From positions 124,001 through 188,000 of the forward strand of contig CANNCO010000004.1 in NCBI GenBank assembly GCA_947503175.1: a DNA stretch of 64,000 nt, in the 5' to 3' direction. Positions 54,845 through 63,580 of the stretch are shown here, piece after piece (position 1 is the stretch's first letter; each line of letters starts with the position of its first letter). The stretch comes from an uncultured Paracoccaceae bacterium (lineage in GTDB: Bacteria > Pseudomonadota > Alphaproteobacteria > Rhodobacterales > Rhodobacteraceae). The notes below the pieces were generated by a model. The model was not told the origin of the DNA. It made no database searches and saw only the letters and a program-made list of their open reading frames with translations. Made by a program: the position numbers and the translations under genes.

Positions 54845-55866
54845 CCCCGGCCTACGGTCGATCCCCGCACGCTGAGCGTCACCGGGACAAGCCCCGTCAC
54901 CTCCGCCTTGCGCCCCTCGATCCGCGCTATCATGATCTCTGCCGTGTCCTCTACCATCCGGTCGATGTCCTGCCGCACGGAAGTCAGGTCATAGCCCGGC
55001 CACGCGGCAACCAGCGTATCGTCGAAGCCTGCCATTGCCACATCGCCCGGCACATCCAGCCCAAGCTCGGACCGCAACACATCCATCGCCGCAAACGCCA
55101 TCGAATCGTTTGCCGCAAAGACCGCATCCGGCCGGTCGGGCCCCCGAAACATCTCGCGCACCGCATCCGCCGCAATCTCGGGGCGAAAGCCTCCGATAGC
55201 GCGCGCATAGACAGACAACCCCGCCTGCTCCAAAGCTTCGCTAAATCCGACCTCCCGGTCCCGCTGCGTCGAAGCACCCTCGGCACCGGCCAGATAAGCG
55301 ATCTTGCGGCGCCCGAGCGAGATGAGATGCTCCGCCACCTGCCGCCCGCCATCGCGGTTGTCGGACACAACCGCAATCTCGCCACGCCGCTCCTGCCGCC
55401 GGTTGAACAGGATCACGGGCACCCCCGTCGCGCGGCATCGTCTGGCGATGTCGCCAGTCATCGCGACCGAGGCAAGGATCAATCCATCCACTTGATAATC
55501 AAGGATTTCATCGGTCACCTGATCAAGGTTCCCAGCATCCTGCGAGGCCATGAAGACCAGTACGTGATAGCCTTGGTTCTGCAGCGCATTCGACAGCCGC
55601 TCCAGAACCTGCGGGTAGAACTGATTGTCCAGATAGGCCGCCACCAGCCCGATCATCCGGCTGCGACCCGTCAACAAGGATCGTGCCAGGATGTTCGGGC
55701 GATATCCCAGCTCATCGGCCGCACGCCGTACCTTTTCGGTCGTCTTGGCCGAGGCACTTGCACCTGGCGTAAAGACACGACTGACCGCCGAGCGGCTGAC
55801 GCCTGCTCGCGCCGCCACATCCACCGATGTGACGCGCGCGCCGGGGGGATCAGCCCTTGACGGCAC
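54841..55866 (-). CDS. LacI-family transcriptional regulator
   Basis: A 341-residue repressor. The HTH near the start is VDVAARAGVSRSAVSRVFTPGASAS, followed by the hinge YRPNILARSLLTGRS and a periplasmic-binding-protein-like sensor (LIGLVAAYLDNQFYPQVLERL). Start is GTG at 55866, 17 bases inside the upstream permease gene. It is the last gene of the ABC importer run, and the predicted operator lies at 60469-60490 ahead of the ATPase gene. The effector is unknown but probably the transported substrate. Confidence 0.9.
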   Translation of the reverse strand: MPSRADPPGARVTSVDVAARAGVSRSAVSRVFTPGASASAKTTEKVRRAADELGYRPNILARSLLTGRSRMIGLVAAYLDNQFYPQVLERLSNALQNQGYHVLVFMASQDAGNLDQVTDEILDYQVDGLILASVAMTGDIARRCRATGVPVILFNRRQERRGEIAVVSDNRDGGRQVAEHLISLGRRKIAYLAGAEGASTQRDREVGFSEALEQAGLSVYARAIGGFRPEIAADAVREMFRGPDRPDAVFAANDSMAFAAMDVLRSELGLDVPGDVAMAGFDDTLVAAWPGYDLTSVRQDIDRMVEDTAEIMIARIEGRKAEVTGLVPVTLSVRGSTVGRG

Positions 55867-57004
55867 CGGCCGTCAGACCCGAAACGATCTGCCGCTGGAA
55901 CACCATGACCAGCAGGAACAGAGGCGCGGTGATCGACACGGCTGCCGCGACAGCCTCGACCTGATCGGTCGTCGTCGTCTCGCGGTTAAAGTATCCTGCA
56001 ATTGCGGGAACCATCGTCTGATTAGACTGGTCCAGAAGCAGCGACGTGACCAGAAAGTCGTTATAGGCCAGCAGGAAACTGAACAGGCCCGTGGTGATCA
56101 CCCCCGGCCACATGACCGGCATGATCACCCAGCGGAAGGCCTGAAAATGGGTGCAGCCATCGACCCGGGCCGCCTCATCCAGATCGGTGGGAATGTTCTG
56201 GAAGAACGACCGCAGCATCCAGATGGTGAAAGGCTGGTTGATCGACGCCAACACCGCGATCACCGCAAGCGGCTGGCCATAGAGCGTAGGTGCATTTTCC
56301 CCCAGCCAGGGGCGGAGGATTTCGGCGGAATTGACGAAGGCGGGCAGATAACCCGCAACCAACACAGTCGGCGGCAGCGCCCGGAATACGAGCGCAATGA
56401 CCAGTATCCAGAAGGCCAGGTTCGATCCCGACCGGGCCAGACCATAGCCCGCCAGCGTACCCACCGTTAGCGAGATCGTCACAACACCCGCCGTCACGAT
56501 CAGCGAGTTGCTGAAGTTCCGCCAGAACTCATTCTCGACCCAAACGGCATTGTAGTGCTCGGTCGTCAGACCCAGAACCGGTCTGCCCAATGGCCCCGCG
56601 ATGTCGTTCAGCGGCCCCAGAACCCAGGGCAGAAGGAAAAAGAACACTGCCACGAACAGCAGTCCGAACCCAAGACAGGCCACCAGCCAACTGAAAACCC
56701 GCTGTATCAGGCCGTCACCAGCCGCCATCGGCATCAGCCAACGCATCGCCAACCGCGCGCTAACCCAAAGGACGACAACGCCAAAAATGATGTCCAACGC
56801 GGAAAGCCCGTTGCCACGCGACAGGGTTTCGGGTCCGATCACGACATCCAATGCCGAGGACGAGAACGCATCGACGGGCGACTTGAAGCTCATCGCCAGA
56901 ATCCAGAACAACGGGAACACGGCCAGCAGAAGCCAGAAGATCAGGAACGCGTTCGACGCAAGTTTCAGCGTCAGCGGCTGTTGCAGCGCCTTGGGTGTCG
57001 ACAT
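55850..57004 (-). CDS. Carbohydrate-type ABC permease 2 (MalG-like)
   Basis: A 384-residue permease of the CUT1/MalG class. It is longer than the usual ~280 residues because an extra hydrophobic region (about 65-145, with SARLAMRWLMPM and GLLFVAVFFFLLPWVLG) lies between helix 1 and the transport core. EAA motif: DEAARVDGCTHFQAFRWVIMPVMWPG, which contacts the ATPase. It follows permease 1 by 5 bp. The inserted segment is unusual and similar extensions are seen in some roseobacter importers; its role is unknown. Confidence 0.87.
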   Translation of the reverse strand: MSTPKALQQPLTLKLASNAFLIFWLLLAVFPLFWILAMSFKSPVDAFSSSALDVVIGPETLSRGNGLSALDIIFGVVVLWVSARLAMRWLMPMAAGDGLIQRVFSWLVACLGFGLLFVAVFFFLLPWVLGPLNDIAGPLGRPVLGLTTEHYNAVWVENEFWRNFSNSLIVTAGVVTISLTVGTLAGYGLARSGSNLAFWILVIALVFRALPPTVLVAGYLPAFVNSAEILRPWLGENAPTLYGQPLAVIAVLASINQPFTIWMLRSFFQNIPTDLDEAARVDGCTHFQAFRWVIMPVMWPGVITTGLFSFLLAYNDFLVTSLLLDQSNQTMVPAIAGYFNRETTTTDQVEAVAAAVSITAPLFLLVMVFQRQIVSGLTAGAVKG

Positions 57005-57009
57005 GCCCC

Positions 57010-58029
57010 CTAGCCTCCCTTGTGATCGCGCCATGTGCGGCGCAGCGGCGGCATCAGGATGATGACGATCCCGATCATGGTCAGCATCGCGCTGGCAGAG
57101 GCACGGCTGATCGCCCTGTTCCCCGCATCGTCCGGTTGCAACAGGTCATAGGTCAGCCATTGCAGCGTGATCCGTTGCGCCTGACTTGAGAAGCCAACGA
57201 CCTCCTCGAACGCGCGATAGGCATCCATGAGGTGAATAAGCGTGATGAAGACAATAAGCGGCATCAGGTGCGGCACGATCACGTAGCGCAACCGGTCGAA
57301 CCGCGACGCCCCGTCGATGATCGCGCTTTCCAGCGTGTCCTGATTTACCGTCTGAAGCCCGGCATAGAAAATGACAAAGGCGAACGGCGCCACATGCCAG
57401 ACCCGATAGAACATCATCAGGAACTCCACCGCCCAGCCGTTTGCGGCCACCGACAGGTTCGTATCGAACAACGCCTCAAGCCAGACGGTGACGATCCCGT
57501 CCCCGTAAAACAGCCACCGGATCGACAGCGCACCGATCACCGGCGTGATGATGAAAGGCAGGAGCGAGACAAAGATCACCGGCCCCTTCATCGACTTGGT
57601 GGCATTGTTCACCACCATCGCGATGGCCAGACCCATCCCGATCACGAAGGGCAGCGTGATCAGCGTAAAGGTCAGCGTGAACCGCAGCGCCTTCCAGAAA
57701 TCGATGTTCAGGATATCACCCCAGTTGCCCGATGAAATCGCGGCGCCCACGGCATCCAGTTGCAAGACGCGCTGATAGCTCAGCAGACCGACCCATTCGG
57801 TCGTGGTGACGATATTTCCGAACTCGTCCAGTTTCGGCACGGTCTTTGTCTCGGTCGTACAGGTCTGCGTCAGGAAACCTGCGGTACAAGTCTCGACCTC
57901 CTGCATCTCGACAACCGGCTGGGTGATCTGAAAGCTTTGCAGGAAAACGCTGACCAGCGGCGCCGCGATGAACAGCACCATCAGAAAGATCGACGGACCG
58001 ACGAACATGGCGAAGGTGCGGAATTTCAT
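57010..58029 (-). CDS. Carbohydrate-type ABC permease 1 (MalF-like)
   Basis: A 339-residue CUT1-type permease with about six core helices. Helix 1 is at ~8-32. The first periplasmic loop carries an insertion with Cys48 and Cys57 (ETCTAGFLTQTCTTE), which could form a disulfide. The EAA motif is ESAIIDGASRFDRLRYVIVPHLMPL. It starts 58 bp after the SBP stop and precedes permease 2. The frame is open far upstream but homology begins at the ATG 58029. Confidence 0.88.
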   Translation of the reverse strand: MKFRTFAMFVGPSIFLMVLFIAAPLVSVFLQSFQITQPVVEMQEVETCTAGFLTQTCTTETKTVPKLDEFGNIVTTTEWVGLLSYQRVLQLDAVGAAISSGNWGDILNIDFWKALRFTLTFTLITLPFVIGMGLAIAMVVNNATKSMKGPVIFVSLLPFIITPVIGALSIRWLFYGDGIVTVWLEALFDTNLSVAANGWAVEFLMMFYRVWHVAPFAFVIFYAGLQTVNQDTLESAIIDGASRFDRLRYVIVPHLMPLIVFITLIHLMDAYRAFEEVVGFSSQAQRITLQWLTYDLLQPDDAGNRAISRASASAMLTMIGIVIILMPPLRRTWRDHKGG

Positions 58030-58087
58030 GATGCGTATCCCCTGACCCGGCTGGAATGCGCCCGGGATTACCCCGGACGCATCGATT

Positions 58088-59305
58088 TTACTGCAGCAGG
58101 CCGGCCTCCTCGGCGGCCGTCGTGTAAGCCTCTTCGATCGCGGCCAGCGTGTCTTCGGCCGACCGGTCGCCGGTGAAGAAGGCGGGCAACTCATTGCCGA
58201 TCGCGGTGTGCATCAGACCCATCTGGCTGGTCGACGGATAGGAGGACGGCGCAGGCTGGGCCGTGGCAGTTGCAATCGCACCCTGAGCCAGCTTGCTCGG
58301 CTCATAGCCCGAGACGAGCCAGATCGCGGCATCGCTGTTCGCCTTGACCATCTCTTCGTCGAGGCCTTCCATCGCGACGCGGAAGGCCGCATCGGCCTCT
58401 TCGTCCGAGATGTTGGCGGCAACGACGATCCCGTCCCACCACAGGGTCGTCGCCGGTGCGCCACCTTCCATGGCCAAAGGTGCGGCTGCCGCGCCGACCT
58501 TGCCCACAACCTGGCTTTCGCTCGGGTCGTCCATCGCGCCACCACGGCTGGCCCACAGGTTCGCCATGGCGATCTTGCCCTGCTGGAACTGTTGTTGAAC
58601 ATAGGTGGAATCCGACACCAGGTATTCGGGGTCGGCGTATTCCGTCAGCCTTTTCATCATATCGAGCGCGTTCAGACCTGCTTCGGTATTCACGTTCGGC
58701 GTCGAGTCGGCGTTGACGAAGGTCCCGCCATATCCCAAGAACATGTTGTTGAAGTCCTGGGCGATGTTCCAACCTGACTTCATCGTCACGCCCAGCGGAT
58801 ACTCGACGACACCCGCCGCCTTGATCGTCTCGGCCGCTTCAAGGACCTCATCCCAGGTCCCGGGCACGTCAAGGCCAAGATCGGCAAAGATGTCTTCGCG
58901 GTACATCATGTGCTGCGTGTTCACCATCATCGCCACGGCCATCGTATGACCATCGATCTGGATCAGCTGGTTTGGACTCAGGTTCTGGCCGTACTTCTCG
59001 ATCAGATCGTCCAGCGGGCGGATCGTGCCTTCGTTCAGAAGCGGTGTAATCGTCCCGTTCGACACACCACCCAGCGTATAAAGCGACGGGTTCGCCGCAA
59101 AGGCGGCAGGCTGTTTCTGCCGGAACTCCTGATCCAGCTCGGCATTCACGTTGCCGCATTCGATCATCGCATCCGTGACGGCCTTCCAGGCCTCAAAGCC
59201 CGCCGAAAGGATCGATACCTCTGTTTCGTTCTCAAAGGCACAGGCCTGTGCGCCGGCCGAAAGCGCCAGACTGGCGGCCCCCGCCAGAAGAAGTCTCTTT
59301 AACAT
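58088..59305 (-). CDS. Extracellular solute-binding protein, family 1
   Basis: A 405-residue periplasmic binding protein. The signal peptide is LKRLLLAGAASLALSAGAQA with cleavage about residue 21. The mature part has family 1 blocks: GTWDEVLEAAETIKAAG, GYGGTFVN, QQFQQGKIAMANLW and TLWWDGIVVAANI. Two Cys near the mature N-terminus (Cys22 and Cys51) could be disulfide-linked. The ligand is not deducible; CUT1-type importers usually take oligosaccharides, polyols or glycerol-phosphate-like compounds. Located between the ATPase gene and the permeases. Confidence 0.9.
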   Translation of the reverse strand: MLKRLLLAGAASLALSAGAQACAFENETEVSILSAGFEAWKAVTDAMIECGNVNAELDQEFRQKQPAAFAANPSLYTLGGVSNGTITPLLNEGTIRPLDDLIEKYGQNLSPNQLIQIDGHTMAVAMMVNTQHMMYREDIFADLGLDVPGTWDEVLEAAETIKAAGVVEYPLGVTMKSGWNIAQDFNNMFLGYGGTFVNADSTPNVNTEAGLNALDMMKRLTEYADPEYLVSDSTYVQQQFQQGKIAMANLWASRGGAMDDPSESQVVGKVGAAAAPLAMEGGAPATTLWWDGIVVAANISDEEADAAFRVAMEGLDEEMVKANSDAAIWLVSGYEPSKLAQGAIATATAQPAPSSYPSTSQMGLMHTAIGNELPAFFTGDRSAEDTLAAIEEAYTTAAEEAGLLQ

Positions 59306-59395
59306 CGTTCGGTCTCCCTAGGTGTTGGCGGGTGCGCCTTGCAAGTTCACACCCCGGTTGTCTTGCCGCGCCATGACGCGACTCGAGTTCTGGGA

Positions 59396-60445
59396 TCATC
59401 CCACGATCCGCGCCCCCGATTTGGTATCGAACAGGTGACAGATCGTTGCCGGAACCGAGATCGCGACGGGATCGCCGATCCTTGCTCGGTGTTCCTTATG
59501 TGCCTTGACGCTGACCAGCGCGCCGCCCGCGCGAACGGTGATCATCGTCGCGTCGCCCAAAAGCTCCATCGTATAAACCTTGGCCTCGATCTGCCCGCCA
59601 TGCTCGGCAATCGCGGCGTCCTCTGCCCGGAAACCCAGCGTGATGGGGCCATCGGGACCGGACAGCCCCGGAATGGTGACATTGGTCCCTATGAACGTTC
59701 CGTCTTTCACATCGCCCTCCATCAGGTTCATGGCCGGACTGCCGATGAACCCTGCGACGAAGGTATTGGACGGGTTGTCATAGATCTCGACCGGAGTACC
59801 GACCTGCTGCACCACGCCCTGCTTCATGATCACGACCCGGTCGGCCAGCGTCATCGCCTCGATCTGGTCATGGGTCACGTAGATCGTCGTGACCTTCAGT
59901 TCGTGCGACAGGTTCTTGATCTGCGCCCGCGTCGAAACCCGCAGCTTTGCGTCAAGGTTCGAAAGCGGCTCATCCATCAGGAACACGTTCGGCTCGCGCA
60001 CGATTGCGCGGGCCAATGCCACACGCTGTCGCTGACCGCCCGAAAGCTCTGCCGGTTTGCGGTGCAGAAACTCGTCCAGTTCCACCATGGCCGACGCTTT
60101 GCGCACCCGCGTGTCATGCTCTGCTTCCGGTACCTTCCGTACCTTGAGCGGAAAGCGGATGTTGTCGTAGACGTTCATGTTCGGGTAGAGGCCGTAGGAC
60201 TGAAACACCATGGCGATATCACGGTCCTTCGGGTCCAGATCATTCACGACCTTGCCGTCGATGATGATCTGACCATCGGTCGCTTCCTCCAGCCCCGCGA
60301 TCATCCGCATCGTCGTCGTCTTGCCGCAGCCCGACGGACCGAGCAGCACCAGAAACTCTTGATCCGCAATCGTCAGGTCGAAGTTATCAACCCCGACAAA
60401 GGACCCCCAACGCTTCGACACGTTGCGCAATTGTATTTCGGCCAT
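59396..60445 (-). CDS. ABC importer ATPase (UgpC/MalK-like)
   Basis: A 349-residue ATPase of the MalK/UgpC/MsmK group. Walker A LLGPSGCGKTTTMRMIAG, signature LSGGQRQRVALARA, Walker B VFLMDEPLSNLDAKLR, followed by the switch His (YVTHDQIEA). The C-terminal OB/TOBE domain (residues ~240-349) includes TLGFRAEDAAI. It is the first gene of the importer run, directly behind the LacI-type operator. Confidence 0.93.
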   Translation of the reverse strand: MAEIQLRNVSKRWGSFVGVDNFDLTIADQEFLVLLGPSGCGKTTTMRMIAGLEEATDGQIIIDGKVVNDLDPKDRDIAMVFQSYGLYPNMNVYDNIRFPLKVRKVPEAEHDTRVRKASAMVELDEFLHRKPAELSGGQRQRVALARAIVREPNVFLMDEPLSNLDAKLRVSTRAQIKNLSHELKVTTIYVTHDQIEAMTLADRVVIMKQGVVQQVGTPVEIYDNPSNTFVAGFIGSPAMNLMEGDVKDGTFIGTNVTIPGLSGPDGPITLGFRAEDAAIAEHGGQIEAKVYTMELLGDATMITVRAGGALVSVKAHKEHRARIGDPVAISVPATICHLFDTKSGARIVG

Positions 60446-60468
60446 GGGTGGCTCCCCTGTCGGTACGT

Positions 60469-60490
60469 TTTTTGCACACGTTTGCAAAAA
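60469..60490. promoter_or_regulatory. LacI-family operator between the importer ATPase and the NTF2-like gene
   Basis: A 22-bp near-perfect palindrome centred on CG (60479-60480). The left arm is TTTTTGCACA and the right arm TTTGCAAAAA, nine of ten positions paired. The TTGCA/TGCAA arms around a central CG are typical LacI/GalR-family operators. It sits 23 bp upstream of the ATPase ATG and 75 bp upstream of the divergent TTG start, so a dimeric repressor there could control both. Confidence 0.75.
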
Positions 60491-60494
60491 GGCT

Positions 60495-60529
60495 AGACTT
60501 GGGGGTTGGCTTTTGCCAAGTCTTTTTTG
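60495..60529 (+). terminator. Hairpin with T-tract in the leader of the NTF2-like gene (possible attenuator)
   Basis: AGACTTGG (60495-60502) pairs with CCAAGTCT (60516-60523), followed directly by TTTTTG. A competing hairpin TTGGC-TTTT-GCCAA (60506-60519) uses some of the same bases. This looks like an intrinsic terminator or attenuator in the plus-strand transcript just upstream of the gene at 60566. Confidence 0.5.
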
Positions 60530-60565
60530 TCGAGCAGATGAACTTGGTCCGGAGGATCTCCGTAA

Positions 60566-61570
60566 TTGACTGATATAAGAAAAGAAATCAGCGCCGGACT
60601 CGATCATCTCATGCGCTGCTCCGACGATGATCTGATTGGCCATGCCAATCATCTGATCGCTTCCGATGCCGTCTGGGACATTTCCGATCCCGTGAACCGT
60701 CTCGCGGGGCGCGAGGCGATTCTGGAGGGGTTCATCCGCCCGCTTCGTGCGGCGTTGACCGCTGTCCACCGACGCGACGAGATCGTTATCGGCGGCCAGA
60801 ACATCCGCGACGAAGGCGGCTATTGGACGGCCATTCTGAACCATTACGTTTCGACATTCTCTGAATCGCTGTTTGGTCTTCTGCCTTCGGGAAAGCTGGG
60901 CTTCCTTCGGTCCGGCGAGTTTTACCGGATCGATGATGGCCAGATCACGAAGGCCAGGATCATCATCGACCTGCCCGACCTGGCGCGCCAGTCCGGTCGC
61001 AGCCCGTTTCCGCCGATGCTGGGAACCGAGACCCTGTTTCCCGGCCCCGCGACCCACGATGGCGTCTGCCCGACCACGGGCGACGGTGCGGCAAGTCTTG
61101 ATCTGGTGCAGCGAATGCTCGGCGACCTCCATGTCTATGATCCAGAAACCGGAGCATCGCACGGCCAGACCGGCAGCGACGGGCACTGGCATGAAGATAT
61201 GCTGTGGTACGGCCCCGGTGGCGTCGGCTCGACCTACCGGTGGGACGGATTCGTGGACGATCACCGCGCGGCATTCCTGTCAGCTTTCCCCGACCGGAAG
61301 GGTGGCAATCACTATTGCCGGATCGGCGACGGGAACTATGCCGCTGTCTCAGGCTGGCCCTCGATGACAATGACGCATCGCGGCAGTTATCTGGGCGTCC
61401 CGACAACGAACCTGCCCCTGACGTTGCGGGTCATGGATTTCTATCGCTGCGAGTTTACGAACCCACGCGGGAAGATCGCCGAGAACTGGGTCTGTCTCGA
61501 TTATGTCGACCTGTTCCGGCAGATGGGCGTCGATCTGATCGCCCGCGCGAACGCGCTTACGCCCGCCTGA
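60566..61570 (+). CDS. Second protein with two NTF2/SnoaL-like halves
   Basis: A 334-residue protein with two SnoaL-like halves. Half 1 (~10-150) runs from SDDDLIGHANHLIASDAVWDI to FLRSGEFYRIDDGQITKARI. Half 2 (~175-325) runs from LDLVQRMLGDLHVYD through HEDMLWYGPGGVGSTYRWDG to FYRCEFTNPRGKIAENWVCLDY. The start is TTG at 60566, with GGAGGA nine bases ahead. It is divergent from the importer across the LacI operator, and its stop overlaps znuB tail to tail by 14 bases. Same architecture as the gene at 53867, so the pair bracket the importer. Enzymatic activity (isomerase/hydratase type) is inference. Confidence 0.8.
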   Translation: MTDIRKEISAGLDHLMRCSDDDLIGHANHLIASDAVWDISDPVNRLAGREAILEGFIRPLRAALTAVHRRDEIVIGGQNIRDEGGYWTAILNHYVSTFSESLFGLLPSGKLGFLRSGEFYRIDDGQITKARIIIDLPDLARQSGRSPFPPMLGTETLFPGPATHDGVCPTTGDGAASLDLVQRMLGDLHVYDPETGASHGQTGSDGHWHEDMLWYGPGGVGSTYRWDGFVDDHRAAFLSAFPDRKGGNHYCRIGDGNYAAVSGWPSMTMTHRGSYLGVPTTNLPLTLRVMDFYRCEFTNPRGKIAENWVCLDYVDLFRQMGVDLIARANALTPA

Positions 61571-62348
61571 AGGGCGCGAAAAGCAGTGACAGGGTGAACA
61601 ACCCGGCCGCCGCCGCAACGATGGACGGTCCCGCAGGCGTGTCGGCATAAAGCGAGGCTGTCAACCCGCCCGCCACGGCCGCAAGGCCCAGCACCACGGC
61701 CATGGCCGCCATCGCCTCGGGCGACCGCGCAAGGCTGCGCGCCGCCGCCGCCGGAATGATCAGCATCGCCGCGATCAGCAACGCCCCGACGACCTTTATC
61801 GCCAGAGCCACGACAACGGCCAGCGCGACGGTCAGAACCAGTTCCTCCCGCCGCGGATCAACCCCCGCAGATGCCGCCAACTCCCCGTTCAAAGTCGCTA
61901 TTAGGAGCCGTGACCACCTCCAGATGATCAACCCCGTCACCGCCAGCGCACCCAGCCAGATCACCGCAAGGTCCCCCCGCGACACCGCCAGAATATCCCC
62001 GAACAGATAGGCCTGAAGGTCGATCCGCACCGATGTCACAAAGGAAATCGCCACCAGCCCGATTGCCAGCGCGGAGTGCGATAGAACGCCCAGCGTCGCA
62101 TCCATGGCATGCCCCCGCGCCGACAACCGCGCCACGGCAAGGGCCATGGCCAGAGCCACCACCATCGTGCCCACGAAGATCGACATCTCGAACGCCAGCG
62201 CCAGCGCGACCCCCAGCACGGCTGCATGGGCCGTCGCGTCGCCGAAATAGGCCATCCGCCGCCAGACCACGAAGGCCCCCAAGGGGCCCGTGGCAAGCGC
62301 AACACCAGCCCCGGCCAGTCCTGCGCGGATCAGGAAATCGTCAAGCAT
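61557..62348 (-). CDS. znuB: Zinc ABC importer permease
   Basis: A 263-residue ABC-3 family permease with about eight helices. FVVWRRMAYFGDATAHAAVLGVAL is the signature in the first part, and VKVVGALLIAAMLIIPAAAARSLARSPEAM in two pieces near the middle. It imports Zn2+ with ZnuA and ZnuC. 12 bp after znuC, last gene of zur-znuC-znuB. Confidence 0.93.
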   Translation of the reverse strand: MLDDFLIRAGLAGAGVALATGPLGAFVVWRRMAYFGDATAHAAVLGVALALAFEMSIFVGTMVVALAMALAVARLSARGHAMDATLGVLSHSALAIGLVAISFVTSVRIDLQAYLFGDILAVSRGDLAVIWLGALAVTGLIIWRWSRLLIATLNGELAASAGVDPRREELVLTVALAVVVALAIKVVGALLIAAMLIIPAAAARSLARSPEAMAAMAVVLGLAAVAGGLTASLYADTPAGPSIVAAAAGLFTLSLLFAPFRRA

Positions 62349-62360
62349 CGCGGCGTTCCA

Positions 62361-63095
62361 TCAATGCTGGTGCCCGTTCGTACCATGGTCGTGATCGTGG
62401 TCATGATGGTGCTGGTACAGCGCCAACGCACCGCCAGTTCCGTCGCCGAAGAGAGCGCGGTATTCCGGCGCCGCCAACACCGCATCCGGCGCCCCTTCGC
62501 AGCAGATATGTCCGTTCAGGCACAAAACGCGGTCGGTCGCGCTCATCACCACATGCAGGTCGTGGCTTACCAGAAGGATCGCACAACCCAACTCGGTCCG
62601 GACCTCTTCGATCAACCGATAGAATGCCGCGACACCGGGCTGATCAAGGCCCTGGGTCGGCTCATCCAGGATGAGAATATCGGGCTTGGCCAACAACGCC
62701 CGCGCCAGCAGAACCCTCTGGAACTGTCCCCCCGAAAGCGCCGTCATCTGACGGCCTTCAAGGCCCGGCACACCGACCCGTGTCAGCATCGCCGCAATCT
62801 CGGAAGCCTTCTGGGGTTTCGGCAAGGACAAGAACCGCGCAACTGTGATGGGCAGGCTGGCATCGATTGAAAGGGCCTGCGGCACATAGCCGATGCTCAG
62901 CCCCGGCGCCCGTTCGACCCGACCTTCGCTGGGCGCGATCACCCCCATCAACACCTTGATAAGTGTCGACTTTCCCGAACCATTCGGCCCAATCACCGTG
63001 ACGATCTCGCCCTTGTCGATCGAGAGGTTCATATCACGAAGCGCCGCGATCCCCGCATAGCCCGCGCTCATATCGGTGACGTCGATCAGGCTCAT
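62361..63095 (-). CDS. znuC: Zinc ABC importer ATPase
   Basis: A 244-residue ATPase. Walker A VIGPNGSGKSTLIKVL, signature ALSGGQFQRVLLARALL, Walker B ILILDEPTQGLDQPG, switch His in LLVSHDLHVVM. The C-terminal tail QHHHDHDHDHGTNGHQH is His-rich and can bind zinc, as in many ZnuC proteins. ATG at 63095 overlaps the zur stop (ATGA); an upstream GTG at 63119 is in frame. Confidence 0.94.
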   Translation of the reverse strand: MSLIDVTDMSAGYAGIAALRDMNLSIDKGEIVTVIGPNGSGKSTLIKVLMGVIAPSEGRVERAPGLSIGYVPQALSIDASLPITVARFLSLPKPQKASEIAAMLTRVGVPGLEGRQMTALSGGQFQRVLLARALLAKPDILILDEPTQGLDQPGVAAFYRLIEEVRTELGCAILLVSHDLHVVMSATDRVLCLNGHICCEGAPDAVLAAPEYRALFGDGTGGALALYQHHHDHDHDHGTNGHQH

Positions 63096-63571
63096 GGGTT
63101 GCTTCGGCAGGTCGGACACTGGCCCACCGCCTCGATGCTGGACCGCGCGATTGCAAAGCCAATCGCCTCGGCCGCTCCATCCAACGCGGCGCGCACTTCT
63201 TTGGCTGGAGCTTCGGCCACATGGTCGCAGCTTTCGCAGATGAAAAACGCCGGCGCATGCGCCGTCCCCGGCTGTGCGCAAGCCGCAAACGCATTCAGTC
63301 GCCGTATCCGATGCGCAAGCCCGTGTTCCACCAGAAAATCCAGCGCGCGATAGGCCACCGGCGGCTGCGTTCCAAACCCAGAGGCGGCGAGCCGCTCCAG
63401 CACCTCATAGGCACCGAGCGCGCGATGCTCTTCCAGCAGTATCTCAAGTGTCCGACGCCGCACCGGCGTCAACCGCAGCCCGTGTTCAGCAGCTGCGACC
63501 TCCGCATGGCGCATCGCCGCCCGCGCGCATCCTGCATGGTCGTGCTTCGTAAAGGCTTTTGGCTCTTCCAT
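63092..63571 (-). CDS. zur: Zinc uptake regulator, Fur family
   Basis: A 159-residue Fur-family repressor. The winged helix includes LTPVRRRTLEILLEEHRALGAYEVLERL, and the C-terminal metal/dimer domain has FFICESCDHVAE and GQCPTC, two CxxC pairs binding structural zinc. NLDFLVEHGLAHRI-type block (YRALDFLVEHGLAHRI) follows the HTH. Its location in the znu locus, rather than an iron locus, supports Zur over Fur. Divergent from znuA over a 71-bp gap with a palindrome. Confidence 0.93.
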   Translation of the reverse strand: MEEPKAFTKHDHAGCARAAMRHAEVAAAEHGLRLTPVRRRTLEILLEEHRALGAYEVLERLAASGFGTQPPVAYRALDFLVEHGLAHRIRRLNAFAACAQPGTAHAPAFFICESCDHVAEAPAKEVRAALDGAAEAIGFAIARSSIEAVGQCPTCRSNP

Positions 63572-63580
63572 CCGGCTTCC

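Noticed and set aside
60446-61264. N-terminal extension of the importer ATPase
   Set aside because: It lies antisense to the second NTF2-like gene and across the operator; the ATPase family start is at 60445.
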